Positions 45,264 through 54,132 of a DNA stretch of 64,000 nt are shown in pieces. The first letter of the stretch is position 1. Each line of letters starts with the position of its first letter. The position numbers and the translations under genes are program-made. The notes under the pieces are model-generated. The model was not told where the DNA came from. It saw nothing but the letters and a program-made list of their open reading frames with translations, and did no database searches. Source of the stretch: Pseudomonas sp. FP198 (GTDB lineage Bacteria; Pseudomonadota; Gammaproteobacteria; Pseudomonadales; Pseudomonadaceae). The DNA lies in assembly GCF_030687895.1 (NCBI RefSeq), contig NZ_CP117452.1:699501-763500 (forward strand). Reading direction: 5' to 3'.

Positions 45264-46517
45264 CTATTTGTTGCAAACCGATAAACGGCTCTGTTCTCTT
45301 TCTTCAATTGCGGAACGCTTGAGGTCGGGCATTAAATTATGCCCATTCAGATACTCCTTGTAGCCTTCGTCCAGCGCCAGAGTCAATAGTCCGCTGCCGA
45401 CACAAGTTTCCATATGATCTTCGTCGCTGAAAAGACTCCAGTCTTGCATAAAACCCTGCCGGGGCGAATTCAGATCGATAAACGGAATGTCATACTGTTC
45501 TGCCAAGCGCCGCAGATCTGTGGTATGCCCATCAAGGCCATATTGAAGTTGATAGCTGTACAAGTCGGAGCGTACGGGGGGTTGAAATAGAATGACGTCG
45601 ATATTGTTTTTCCTTCCCCACAATGCAAACAGATCAAACAGACCGTCCCAAGGGGCGCTGTTGCTAATTTCTCGGAGACGTTGAACCTTCACGTTTTCGT
45701 TCGTGATTTCCTTGGTCTGATCTGCTTTAGCTCTTAGGGGGGGCGAAAGATTCTTTCTTTCCCCATTGGGGTTTAAACCCGCCAACAGTGGATCGCTTAG
45801 AACCGGAATTGAATTCTTTTCATTTGTAAATAAGCTTGAAAACCTGATGTTGCTGCGTTGTGCCAGTAACTCCGAGTGCAAGAATTTATTTCCGCCTTCG
45901 GGGAGATTATTTAATGACTCAAAGACCGGAACACATCCCGGAACATTTGCCGATCGATCGCAGAGCGGACTGAGACTCCGCAGCAACGGAATGTATTTTC
46001 GATGGTCGTCCTCGACGATCAACCTACCCGGTCGCCTCAGGAGCATGGATGTTTCAACGTAAACACGCTTCAAATGGGGAAATTGGAGTCTGAGGATCTC
46101 CGCTTGAAGTAATAACCCGTAGGTAATTTCATTGTAAGTATTTCCTGCCCCTACGACCGCTCCTTTCAAACCGAAATGCTCAGGGCGGATGACCTTGCTT
46201 CTGGAAGTGCCGACGTACCCAGTAGTAACCGTCTCTGGCGCTGTGGTCTGGCTAAAGAGTGCCACGTTGTGCACTAACATCTGGTTACCGATCTCACGTC
46301 CGGCAATATCCATCTTGGGCAATTCATCCATGAGTTCGGCGACGCTCATATCAGTGCTTGGTTCGGATAGAGCGCTGTGTTTACGGGCAGCAAACTCTGC
46401 GCCGAGGAAAAGCGCAAGTATCGTCATTCCCGACAAAGCATATAGCTGGATCGATCGTAAGCCGGTGGCTTTGAGAGTCTTAGAATTGGAAGTATATGAA
46501 GTCATTGCCGTCGACAT
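45264..46517 (-). CDS. SGNH/AlgX-like membrane-anchored partner of the MBOAT acyltransferase
   Basis: A 417-residue protein with one N-terminal membrane segment (about 24-43) and a periplasmic SGNH-type domain. GTSRSKVIRPEHF places the nucleophile Ser of an altered GxS motif, VVGAGNTYNEITYG a block II/III Asn, and FSDEDHMETCVGSGLL the Asp-x-x-His pair (DEDH) near the C-terminus. Such proteins (AlgJ/AlgX, DltD-like) complete the transfer of acetyl groups received from an MBOAT protein. The start at 46517 overlaps the MBOAT gene by 38 bases; a Met four codons later is possible. Confidence 0.82.
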   Translation of the reverse strand: MSTAMTSYTSNSKTLKATGLRSIQLYALSGMTILALFLGAEFAARKHSALSEPSTDMSVAELMDELPKMDIAGREIGNQMLVHNVALFSQTTAPETVTTGYVGTSRSKVIRPEHFGLKGAVVGAGNTYNEITYGLLLQAEILRLQFPHLKRVYVETSMLLRRPGRLIVEDDHRKYIPLLRSLSPLCDRSANVPGCVPVFESLNNLPEGGNKFLHSELLAQRSNIRFSSLFTNEKNSIPVLSDPLLAGLNPNGERKNLSPPLRAKADQTKEITNENVKVQRLREISNSAPWDGLFDLFALWGRKNNIDVILFQPPVRSDLYSYQLQYGLDGHTTDLRRLAEQYDIPFIDLNSPRQGFMQDWSLFSDEDHMETCVGSGLLTLALDEGYKEYLNGHNLMPDLKRSAIEEREQSRLSVCNK

Positions 46518-47880
46518 AGTATATGAACGTGAATATTGTCAGGGCCGCGAAAATGAAAGCTGGCTTCCAGAGGGCGAGGCCTGATATGTCAAAGTTATAA
46601 GTAGTCTTGTGCACTATCCACTGGATAGGCAGGTACAGAAGCAGTAACTCGAAAAACAGAGGTGCAAGCTTTGTACTGCTCCATTGGTCGCTAGGCGTTA
46701 TGATTTTTTCAATCATTAAGATGGCGTCGCTGAAGCTGGCTGCACGGAAGTAGATCCATGCGACAAAAACCACCGTCATGGTCAGTGCCCATGCCAAGGG
46801 CGGCCAGCGCAGTATGACTTTAAATGTATGGGGTATATTGGCAGTGTCAAACCAGCGATTTATCGCCAAAGCACCTCCGTGAATGCCTCCCCAAATAATA
46901 AAATTCCAGCTTGCGCCATGCCATAATCCACCTAACAGCATAGTCAGCGCCAGATTGCGCTGGATTTTCCATCCGGCATTGGTCCGGGAGCCGCCGAGTG
47001 CAATGTACAGATAGTCGCGCAGCCAGTTACTCAGCGTGATATGCCAGCGTCGCCAGAAATCTTTAATTGACAGTGCTGCATAGGGTTGGTTGAAGTTATA
47101 GGGGAGGATATAACCAAATAATAACGCGGCCCCCAGGGCCATCAAGGAATAACCCCAGAAATCGCAAAGTATCTGAATGCCAAAGCCGACGCAGGCCATT
47201 AGGTTGTCGAATCCAGAATAGTCGGCAGGTGACTTGAATATGACATTCACAAAAGGGGCGAGGCCATCGGCCACGCCAGACTTCAAGGCGAGCCCGGCAA
47301 TAAACATATAGAGGCCGTTGTAGAATCTGGCGCTGTCGGGCTTCTGCAAGATATGGATTTGAGGCATGAATTGCCCGGCCCTACAGATTGGACCTGCAAT
47401 AAGATGTGGAAAAAACAGTACAAAAATCGCAAAAACGACGGGGTTCTTCTCGTGTTTTATCTTGCCTTGATAAACGTCAACTTGATATGAGATTAATTCA
47501 AAGACGTAGAAGGAAATGCCAAGCGGCAAGATGATCGACAAAGAGCTGGACTGGAAATCGGGATTGCCCAGTTTGACAATGGTTTCGATATTTTCCAAAA
47601 AGAAGTTCATGTACTTGAAGTAGGCGAGCAGGCCGAGGTTCATGACGCAACCAAGTATTAGCCAGAAGCGTCGTCTGTCATGCTCTATTTTTTGGCCTAA
47701 TAGCCAGTTTAACCCGATCATGGCAAACAGCATTAAACCAAACGCCTGACTCCAGCTCATATAGAAATATGCGCTGGCGGCTAACACTATCCACTGCCTG
47801 CCTCGTACGGAAGGACATAGCCAATATCCAATCAAGCTGACTGTGAGAAGTATTCCATACTCGATAGAGTTAAATAACAT
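46480..47880 (-). CDS. MBOAT family O-acyltransferase (AlgI-like)
   Basis: A 466-residue polytopic enzyme moving acetyl groups across the inner membrane. Around eleven helices are seen. MBOAT signatures: FFPHLIAGPICR, IKDFWRRWHITLSNWLRDYLYI and the catalytic His in GGLWHGASWNFIIWGGIHG. It would O-acetylate the polysaccharide, working with the SGNH-like protein whose gene overlaps its 3' end. It is among the most AT-rich genes of the window along with the next GT4 gene. 98 bases separate it from the upstream glycosyltransferase. Confidence 0.92.
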   Translation of the reverse strand: MLFNSIEYGILLTVSLIGYWLCPSVRGRQWIVLAASAYFYMSWSQAFGLMLFAMIGLNWLLGQKIEHDRRRFWLILGCVMNLGLLAYFKYMNFFLENIETIVKLGNPDFQSSSLSIILPLGISFYVFELISYQVDVYQGKIKHEKNPVVFAIFVLFFPHLIAGPICRAGQFMPQIHILQKPDSARFYNGLYMFIAGLALKSGVADGLAPFVNVIFKSPADYSGFDNLMACVGFGIQILCDFWGYSLMALGAALLFGYILPYNFNQPYAALSIKDFWRRWHITLSNWLRDYLYIALGGSRTNAGWKIQRNLALTMLLGGLWHGASWNFIIWGGIHGGALAINRWFDTANIPHTFKVILRWPPLAWALTMTVVFVAWIYFRAASFSDAILMIEKIITPSDQWSSTKLAPLFFELLLLYLPIQWIVHKTTYNFDISGLALWKPAFIFAALTIFTFIYYVDGNDFIYFQF

Positions 47881-47978
47881 ACTTTAATATCGCTCCTCGA
47901 ATTTCCGTGGCTGTCGCGGATGTTGGGCTCCAGGCCTGTAGCTAATAGCTTTTTTTGAGGGGCGAGGATACATTGTTT

Positions 47979-49157
47979 TTATTGATTGAAGCATCGTTTT
48001 GCACTCCTCAGAACTTCAAGTACCTGAAGCTCCAAACGTTCAACGGAATATTCTTCTCTTAGGCGTTTCTGAGCCAATGTGACATGCCGGAAGCGTTTTT
48101 CCCTGTCCTTAATTAAATTTTCTAATGCCTCCACCCATTCGTCAGTAGTGGCGGCCAGAATGCCGCAATCATCATTGCAGCAGGCATCATAAACCGTATT
48201 CGCACTCGCAACGACGGCTGAGCCTACCGAAGTGTATTCTACCCACTTGGTATTGGCTTTTACTGTATTAAAATCAGTTTGTGCTAAAGGACAAATACCA
48301 ATGTCCCATTGTAGAGATGAAAATTTTTTAAGAAACTTTTCATAGTTGTCAACAGGCGAGATCACGCTGACCCTGCTCCCAAACTCTTCAAGCTGTGTCG
48401 GTTTTGGTATGGAGCCAAATAGTTCAAATTTGACTTTGGGGTTTCTCTTCAGGACTTGAATCAGCGCAGGTACTACGGTATTCAAGTCATGGGCGTGGTC
48501 GAATCCCATATAACCAATTTTTGTAGCCGGTCGGTTGTTTGCCAACGTCAAAATTTGGCCCGAACAATAGATTTTTCCGACTTTAATGTTGGAATTGGAA
48601 CCGTATGATACTAGTCGCTGTTTAAGTCCCTCGGTAGAGCAATAGACAAGATCGACATTATTTAAAAGGTGTCTTACCGATTTAAGTCTTAGTGGGTGGT
48701 TATGATAAAGATGCTTTAGGTGGCCGATTTCTGGCGGGACGTTTAACAGGTCGTCATCTATGTGGAATACAGTAGCCACTCCGAGCTTTTTAGCGAGCAT
48801 GGTCATATATTCTGAGTGGGGTCCGCTATACCGACAGAAAACCATGATGGTGGGATTAAATTTAGAAATTTGCTTTTGTATCCACTTCTCTACTTTTACC
48901 TCGCGATAGCGCTTGCCGAACTGTTCTCGCATCTGTTGCTCGCTTAACAGGCGGACGGCCAATTCGCCCCGATTGATCGCATTGGCCAATGGTTTGAAGA
49001 AGCTGAGCTGCAGTGTAGGAATAAATGAATTGGAGATAAAAAGTACGCGCGTAGGGCTGCTGTTGGTTCCGCTCGCTTTAGTTAGGAAATTTAAGCCCAG
49101 GGTTCGAGCCAATAAAATTCTTATGGCCGCTTTAAAAAAGATCATGAAGCTATGCAT
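47979..49157 (-). CDS. Glycosyltransferase, GT-B fold (GT4-like), proximal copy
   Basis: A 392-residue GT-B enzyme. RVLFISNSFIPTLQLSFFKPLANAI at the N-terminus, VATVFHIDDDLLNVPPEIG, then KIGYMGFDHAHDLNTVVPALIQ, FELFGSIPKPTQLEEFGSR and KWVEYTSVGSAVVASANTVYD. These segments parallel the GT4 at 36856 one for one, though the two are much diverged. The start at 49157 overlaps the upstream GT8-like stop by 8 bases; the frame is open for 13 more codons upstream. Markedly AT-rich compared with the flanking chromosome. Confidence 0.83.
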   Translation of the reverse strand: MHSFMIFFKAAIRILLARTLGLNFLTKASGTNSSPTRVLFISNSFIPTLQLSFFKPLANAINRGELAVRLLSEQQMREQFGKRYREVKVEKWIQKQISKFNPTIMVFCRYSGPHSEYMTMLAKKLGVATVFHIDDDLLNVPPEIGHLKHLYHNHPLRLKSVRHLLNNVDLVYCSTEGLKQRLVSYGSNSNIKVGKIYCSGQILTLANNRPATKIGYMGFDHAHDLNTVVPALIQVLKRNPKVKFELFGSIPKPTQLEEFGSRVSVISPVDNYEKFLKKFSSLQWDIGICPLAQTDFNTVKANTKWVEYTSVGSAVVASANTVYDACCNDDCGILAATTDEWVEALENLIKDREKRFRHVTLAQKRLREEYSVERLELQVLEVLRSAKRCFNQ

Positions 49158-50082
49158 TTTGGATTCTGGCTTTTGTGCGGCAGAGCACTTGCTCATATTC
49201 TTTTATAGCTTTATTGCGAATTCGCTTGTGGTCATAGACGCTCTTATGAGGCACATAGCCCGAAAGTTTGTCTGCGGCTGCGTTCTTCTTGTTGAAGAGT
49301 GGGCGCAAAAAGCGTGGGATAACGTGGCCATAACGTATTTCGCTGATGAGTGAAGGACGGAAATGACCTTGGATAATCTCATCCTTTATCGTCTGCAGAT
49401 CAAGCACCCCGGCGGCGATCATCCTGCGGACCTCATCGAACCACAAATAGCCATTTGAGTTGCGCGTCGATACCCAGGGCTGAGTGCCCATGTCGGTATA
49501 GTGGATCAGGCAGGTGTTCGGATCATAGTGTTCGAGGCTGTTCCATTCGAACGGTACGCTGTAGCCCACTTCGCTTTCGGGAAGAATGCACAGCTCCGAC
49601 ATCAATTGCTCATAGTTGTACTGGCCGTCATCCAGACCTTGCACGATTTTTTCCACGTCCCAGTCAAGACTTTCACAGTCCAGCAGCATGACTGCGCACT
49701 GCTTTTTCCTGACCTTTGGCGCGTTTTCCTTGGCCATGGTGACGTCGGTAAATTTTACTTCTTCCTGAATCAGAATCTTCGCGCCGTTGAAAGGCAGGTT
49801 CCACAGGCTGCGGATATCTTGGAATACCAGCATGTCGGCATCCATATAGATAGCCTTGCCTTTATATCCGGCCAGCTTTGGAATGCAATAGCGACTGAAA
49901 GAAAATCCTGTGCGCTGGCCGTTACGTGGATCCTTTGGGACGGGCACTGGCAGATCGAGCATCGGGATGACTTCAACTTTCGCCGTGGTATGCCGCTTGA
50001 TTGAGTACTCCAAGACGGGAACCGCGAGCAATTGGGAGCGATCGGCGCCGACGTAAACCCGGATGACTTCATCGTTTTCCAT
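49150..50082 (-). CDS. GT8-like glycosyltransferase, proximal copy
   Basis: A 310-residue GT-A enzyme whose first 90 residues are almost identical to those of the gene at 38013 (DEVIRVYVGADRSQLLAVPV; MDADMLVF with Asp81 and Asp83). The paralogues diverge more in the C-terminal acceptor region (SVPFEWNSLEHYDPNTCLIHYTDMGTQPW). The start ATG at 50082 has AAGGAA upstream and sets the reference for its paralogue. It overlaps the GT4-like gene downstream and lies 11 bases after the epimerase gene. Confidence 0.86.
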   Translation of the reverse strand: MENDEVIRVYVGADRSQLLAVPVLEYSIKRHTTAKVEVIPMLDLPVPVPKDPRNGQRTGFSFSRYCIPKLAGYKGKAIYMDADMLVFQDIRSLWNLPFNGAKILIQEEVKFTDVTMAKENAPKVRKKQCAVMLLDCESLDWDVEKIVQGLDDGQYNYEQLMSELCILPESEVGYSVPFEWNSLEHYDPNTCLIHYTDMGTQPWVSTRNSNGYLWFDEVRRMIAAGVLDLQTIKDEIIQGHFRPSLISEIRYGHVIPRFLRPLFNKKNAAADKLSGYVPHKSVYDHKRIRNKAIKEYEQVLCRTKARIQNA

Positions 50083-50093
50083 GGCAATTCCTT

Positions 50094-51188
50094 TTATAGC
50101 GTCGCTGTCTTGAATTCGCTTTTTGCCCAGTCGGCCAGTTGTTGAACGCCTGACTGGATGCTCACTTGAGGTGACCATTTAAGCTGGCCTTTGGCCGCAG
50201 AAACGTCAGCACAGGCATACCGAATGTCACCGATGCGGAATTGACCTGTGACGCTATAGGCATTGTCCGGCAAACCGAGGGCGCGCATCAGCATACGTGC
50301 CATATCGAGGATTGTAACGGCTTCCCCACTACCAATATCCAGAATTGAACCGTGTGTTACAGGATTGATACTGGCGCACACCAACGCAGCAACTACGTCG
50401 TCGACGAATACGAAGTCCCGGGCGATATCACCATCTTCAAAAATGGCCAACTGCCCACCGGCCAGAAGTTGACGAGCGAAGATGGAAAGCACACCGGTGT
50501 AGGGGTTACGCAGAGATTGACCGGGGCCGTAGACGTTCTGGAAGCGCAGGATGGTGGCCTCCCATTCCGCACCTTCGCCAGCCTGGCATAGCAGGTACTC
50601 CTGCATCAGCTTGGTTGACGCATAGACCGAAGCCGGCGCGGGCGGCAAGCCTGCATGACTGGCTGATGGTGTGGCCGGTAAACGGGCATTTTTTGGCAGA
50701 GGAACACTGAAGTCACCTTCAGCCATATTTTGCGGTTGACGCGGCAGACCGACAAACTCGACCCCGTCCGCATCGCGATAGCCACCCTCGCCATAGACGG
50801 CCCGGGAAGCGGCCAGAACCACCCGGCGGGTAGTATCGACGCGGCGAAGCGCTTCAATCAGATGGGTAGTACCCAGCACGTTGACAGCACAGTAACGGGT
50901 CGGCTCATCGTAGGACTGACCTGTTCCTGTCTCTGCTGCCAGGTGGTACACCAGTTCCGGCTGCGACTTTTCAACGACCGCGTTGAGCGCTTCTGCATCG
51001 GCGACATCACCCAGTACGAAGTGCACGCCTTCGGGGAAAACGGGCGATGCGGGATTGTCACCGTGTACTTGCGGATGCAGGTTGTCGAACACCCAGATCT
51101 GTTGATCGGGATCCTGGCGCAGAAGAGCCTTGACCAGTCTGCTTCCAATGAAGCCGGCCCCGCCGGTGATGAGTACGCGCTTGGTCAT
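50094..51188 (-). CDS. NAD-dependent nucleotide-sugar epimerase/dehydratase
   Basis: A 364-residue extended SDR. NAD motif GGAGFIGSRL (residues 9-18), HLAAETGTGQSYDEP, and the catalytic YASTK (about 195-199) after an unusually long, Pro-rich insert (PKNARLPATPSASHAGLPPAP). RFQNVYGPGQSLRNPYTG and RDFVFVDDVV complete the family pattern. The closest known functions are dTDP-L-rhamnose 4-epimerase or UDP-sugar 4-epimerases; it probably supplies one sugar for this locus. It overlaps the 811-residue transferase gene by 4 bases. Confidence 0.87.
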   Translation of the reverse strand: MTKRVLITGGAGFIGSRLVKALLRQDPDQQIWVFDNLHPQVHGDNPASPVFPEGVHFVLGDVADAEALNAVVEKSQPELVYHLAAETGTGQSYDEPTRYCAVNVLGTTHLIEALRRVDTTRRVVLAASRAVYGEGGYRDADGVEFVGLPRQPQNMAEGDFSVPLPKNARLPATPSASHAGLPPAPASVYASTKLMQEYLLCQAGEGAEWEATILRFQNVYGPGQSLRNPYTGVLSIFARQLLAGGQLAIFEDGDIARDFVFVDDVVAALVCASINPVTHGSILDIGSGEAVTILDMARMLMRALGLPDNAYSVTGQFRIGDIRYACADVSAAKGQLKWSPQVSIQSGVQQLADWAKSEFKTATL

Positions 51189-53620
51189 ATGCTTGCTTTC
51201 CGGGAAATATTCTGATGGGTCAAAAGGTCATCCACAATGCGCTCTGCCGCATCGCCCGCGAGAATCATGCGTTCAACATACTGAGCGGAGGCTGTTATCC
51301 GTTCCGAGAGAGCCGAGGCATCCAGCGTGGCGAGGACAAAGTGACTCCAGTCTTCGGCGTGGCGAATTTGATGGAGTGGGAAATAGTTGTCGAGTTCCAG
51401 AGTGTGAGCAACGATTGCAGTGGGCAAGCTACGTCGAGCTGCATCCAGTGCAACGGTGGAAGGTGTAGTGATGACCGCTTTCATGCGTCCGAGCAGGCTG
51501 CCGGCGGTGTAGGCTTCCCAGGCTGGGTCCTTCGGATCTGCAATGACAATATTGGCCGCTGCTGGTTTGTCACCCTTGAATCGTGACGTCAGCCATAGGC
51601 CGGCGTGGTGCGGTTTCACCAGAAAGGTAATCGCCGGGAACCGGGCTGCCAGATCGGTCACGCCATCAAGGAAGAACTGACGGTATTCGTCGCAATAGCG
51701 ATGCCAATGCAGGTTTTCGAACACGCCTATGACAACAGCTTCCTCATTCAGCAGGTTACTCAAATTGGCTGCCGGTTCGATCGCCGGTTTGGGGCAACCT
51801 GCGCTTACACATTTGGCGCGGGTTTCCGGGCGGATATTCGGGTGCAAGGTGTCGTCGCTACCCCACAGGTAGATACGATCTGCGGCGAACATGATTTTTT
51901 CGATGAAGTGGACTTCATCGCTGTAGGTCAGCCCCACATTCTCCAGGCCGTGTTGCATGGTTGCAGTAAACAGGCCTGCGCGTTTTGCCTTTTGTGTCAG
52001 CGCGTGGGTGAAGCGGTGTGGCCCCAGGTTTGTTTCCGCGACGCTGAGCAGAACCTTTGCATTTGCCGGGAAGGGAGGTTGCGCCGCCCCTTCGCCTTCG
52101 GCAATCGCTACCAGGGGGATATCGTGGGCGTGAGTGCTTGCGGCAACGCGAGGCGACTTTTTCAACAGTGAGATGCTGCACCAGGCGGCTACGCCAATCC
52201 CTCGTGCTTTTGCGGCGAGCATGACTGGCAGCGCAAGGTCCAGGTCCTGGATCAGGTGCAGGGCGACGATGAGTTCCGGATCGGCAGGTGTTTGCTGTTC
52301 GCCTTGAGTAAGAACCGCCGCCTTGATCGCGTCGCTCCACGCAGTGCCAATGACCTCGGGGCTGAAATGTTTCTCGATGAGCTCCAGCCCCTTTGCCACA
52401 TCCGCTTTGGCGTGGGGGATGCTCGAAAGATAGCGCCGCAGCCCCTGCAGGAAGTCGTCGACCACGATGCTACCGGCGAGGGGGGCCAGGGCGGGCGTGG
52501 CAGTCGCGACAACCGGTACGCCACGGGTCAGCGCATGAACGGTACGGTTTGCCGATTTGCACAGGCTGAAGGCATCGCGCATGTTCGGAACAACCACCAC
52601 CCGCGCCTCGGCGAGGCACTGTTCGACAACGGCACTTGACCATTCCAGATAGCGCGAAGGGATGGCCATGGGTTTTATGTACTTTTCATATTTGCTGCGG
52701 TTGTTGCTGACCACAACCAACTCAGCCTGAAATTCGATCGCAGCCTGCTCCAGCGCGCCACGGATCTCAAGAAGGTCCAGCATTCCGAAGCGCGCATGGG
52801 GCGCCCCGTGGTTGCCATACCAGAGAATGCTTAATTTGTTGGCACCGCCCGTGGCGTCGTCGCTGACGGTCGGGTTCGATCTGGGCGCTGCAGGTCTTGA
52901 TAACTTGCGCACACATTGGTTGGCAGCCGAGCGCAAGATGCCATGGGCCTTACGGCCTTGATGCATCCAGAAACGCCAGCTCAACCAATTTCTGAATCGT
53001 GTGAGCTGAGCCTTGAGCAATCCTTTGAACGAGACCGTGCGCAGGGCGCTGATACGACTTCGGACTTTATTAGCTTGTTGCGATAACGAGTTAGCGAGAA
53101 GCGTTGACGCCTGTTCCTGAGTTCGCGCCAGGCGCCGTGCACACGCGGAGGCATCGGCCTCCACGCCGTCAGGAATAACATAAACAGGTACGGTGTAGCT
53201 TATCTGCTCTCTTATGATCGCCGCCAGCGGCTCAGTAGTGGCGACAATGGCACTTGCATGTTTGGCAATCGCCATGAACATGTCCGACGCTCGAGTCTTG
53301 CTGTTCTTGCCATACGCTTCGATGAATATGTTATCGCAGAGGTCAAGGATGACCGTCACCCCCTTGGCGCGGGCCTCCTGGGCGAGGAGAAAGCTCTCGA
53401 CGGTAAAGTTTTTGACGATGACCAGGACGTCAAGGTCATCAAGATCAATTTTGGTTGTATGGGTAAACAACGTGCAGTGGTATTGTTTTTCTTCCAATGC
53501 CAACAGCGGCAGAACGGCTCTGTAGCGGACGCTGGCAATGTCGGCGGACAATGATGCGACGCACCAGCCGATTCTAGGCAGAGCGTTATTTGTGCCTGTA
53601 TTTTTTTTCGTACTATCCAT
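51185..53620 (-). CDS. Large two-domain transferase: GT-B glycosyltransferase plus polymerase/KpsC-like domain
   Basis: An 811-residue protein, first gene of the island. The N-terminal half (about 15-425) is GT4-like: ADIASVRYRAVLPLLALEE, VTVILDLCDNIFIEAYG, then SILWYGNHGAPHARFGMLDLLEI and TVHALTRGVPVVATATPALAPLAG. The C-terminal half (about 455-800) has TATMQHGLENVGLTYSDEVHF, DRIYLWGSDD, TFLVKPHHAGLW and ITTPSTVALDAARRSLPTAIV. This layout is seen in CDP-glycerol glycerophosphotransferase and KpsC/S-like proteins. Such fusions can add two residues in succession. ATG at 53620 is followed by MDSTKKN. Confidence 0.78.
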   Translation of the reverse strand: MDSTKKNTGTNNALPRIGWCVASLSADIASVRYRAVLPLLALEEKQYHCTLFTHTTKIDLDDLDVLVIVKNFTVESFLLAQEARAKGVTVILDLCDNIFIEAYGKNSKTRASDMFMAIAKHASAIVATTEPLAAIIREQISYTVPVYVIPDGVEADASACARRLARTQEQASTLLANSLSQQANKVRSRISALRTVSFKGLLKAQLTRFRNWLSWRFWMHQGRKAHGILRSAANQCVRKLSRPAAPRSNPTVSDDATGGANKLSILWYGNHGAPHARFGMLDLLEIRGALEQAAIEFQAELVVVSNNRSKYEKYIKPMAIPSRYLEWSSAVVEQCLAEARVVVVPNMRDAFSLCKSANRTVHALTRGVPVVATATPALAPLAGSIVVDDFLQGLRRYLSSIPHAKADVAKGLELIEKHFSPEVIGTAWSDAIKAAVLTQGEQQTPADPELIVALHLIQDLDLALPVMLAAKARGIGVAAWCSISLLKKSPRVAASTHAHDIPLVAIAEGEGAAQPPFPANAKVLLSVAETNLGPHRFTHALTQKAKRAGLFTATMQHGLENVGLTYSDEVHFIEKIMFAADRIYLWGSDDTLHPNIRPETRAKCVSAGCPKPAIEPAANLSNLLNEEAVVIGVFENLHWHRYCDEYRQFFLDGVTDLAARFPAITFLVKPHHAGLWLTSRFKGDKPAAANIVIADPKDPAWEAYTAGSLLGRMKAVITTPSTVALDAARRSLPTAIVAHTLELDNYFPLHQIRHAEDWSHFVLATLDASALSERITASAQYVERMILAGDAAERIVDDLLTHQNISRKASI

Positions 53621-54132
53621 GGACTCTCTGTCTTTCCTCTGTCTTCTTTTGCCCGTACCGCTGTACGCTCAAAAGGCACTGTTTACCCCAGTGTCGCAAT
53701 AGTCTGAAGACTGGCCGCCTGTCCTTTCCTGATAGCGTGACCGTTAAGTAACTTGATGCTTGGTGTTCATAGAAAAATCGCCCATGGACCTGTGTATAAA
53801 TTTGTTTTTAATATGCACTCAAAACTCATGAATGCAGTTCGAAGATTGCAACTGTTGAGGTAGCGATACGGTGGTGGCGCAAGGCTATGACTGCGCTGCG
53901 TAACTGAACATTCGAGAGGAAGTCCGGCCAGTAGGTATGGTTACCATAGTTTTTCGTTTGCGGATTGTAACATGAGCTTACGGTGTGAAAGCGTGAGATC
54001 CTGCTGAATCACGCGTCATCTGATAGAGGATGACATCGGGCATGACTCCGACTGGCGCAGGCGGCATAAAGAGAGTCAGGGGGGGGGCCCCCCTGGCCTC
54101 TGCATTTCCAGACCTTTATCCGAGGGGCTTTT
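53621..54132. other. Non-coding boundary between the polysaccharide island and the cdsA cluster
   Basis: About 510 bases without a convincing gene. It holds the putative island promoter, a perfect TATGGT-T-ACCATA palindrome (53936-53948) and, just beyond the cdsA stop, a run of nine G followed by six C (54079-54093) flanked by CA/TG, able to fold as a very short-loop hairpin. Composition shifts back to GC-rich on its right side. Confidence 0.6.
53793..53822 (-). promoter_or_regulatory. Putative sigma-70 promoter for the polysaccharide island
   Basis: Minus strand: TTGAGT (53822-53817), 18-base AT-rich spacer, TATACA (53798-53793), leaving a leader of about 165 bases before the first gene. 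The strongest promoter-like sequence in this gap. Confidence 0.45.

Noticed and set aside
53850..53880. GGTAGCG resembling the ops element of JUMPstart sequences
   Set aside because: It is on the plus strand, opposite to the polysaccharide genes, and the rest of the ops/JUMPstart consensus is missing.
36134..54132. Insertion sequences or integrase flanking the polysaccharide island
   Set aside because: I looked for transposase or integrase motifs and terminal repeats at both borders and found none; homologous recombination in the flanks is more likely.
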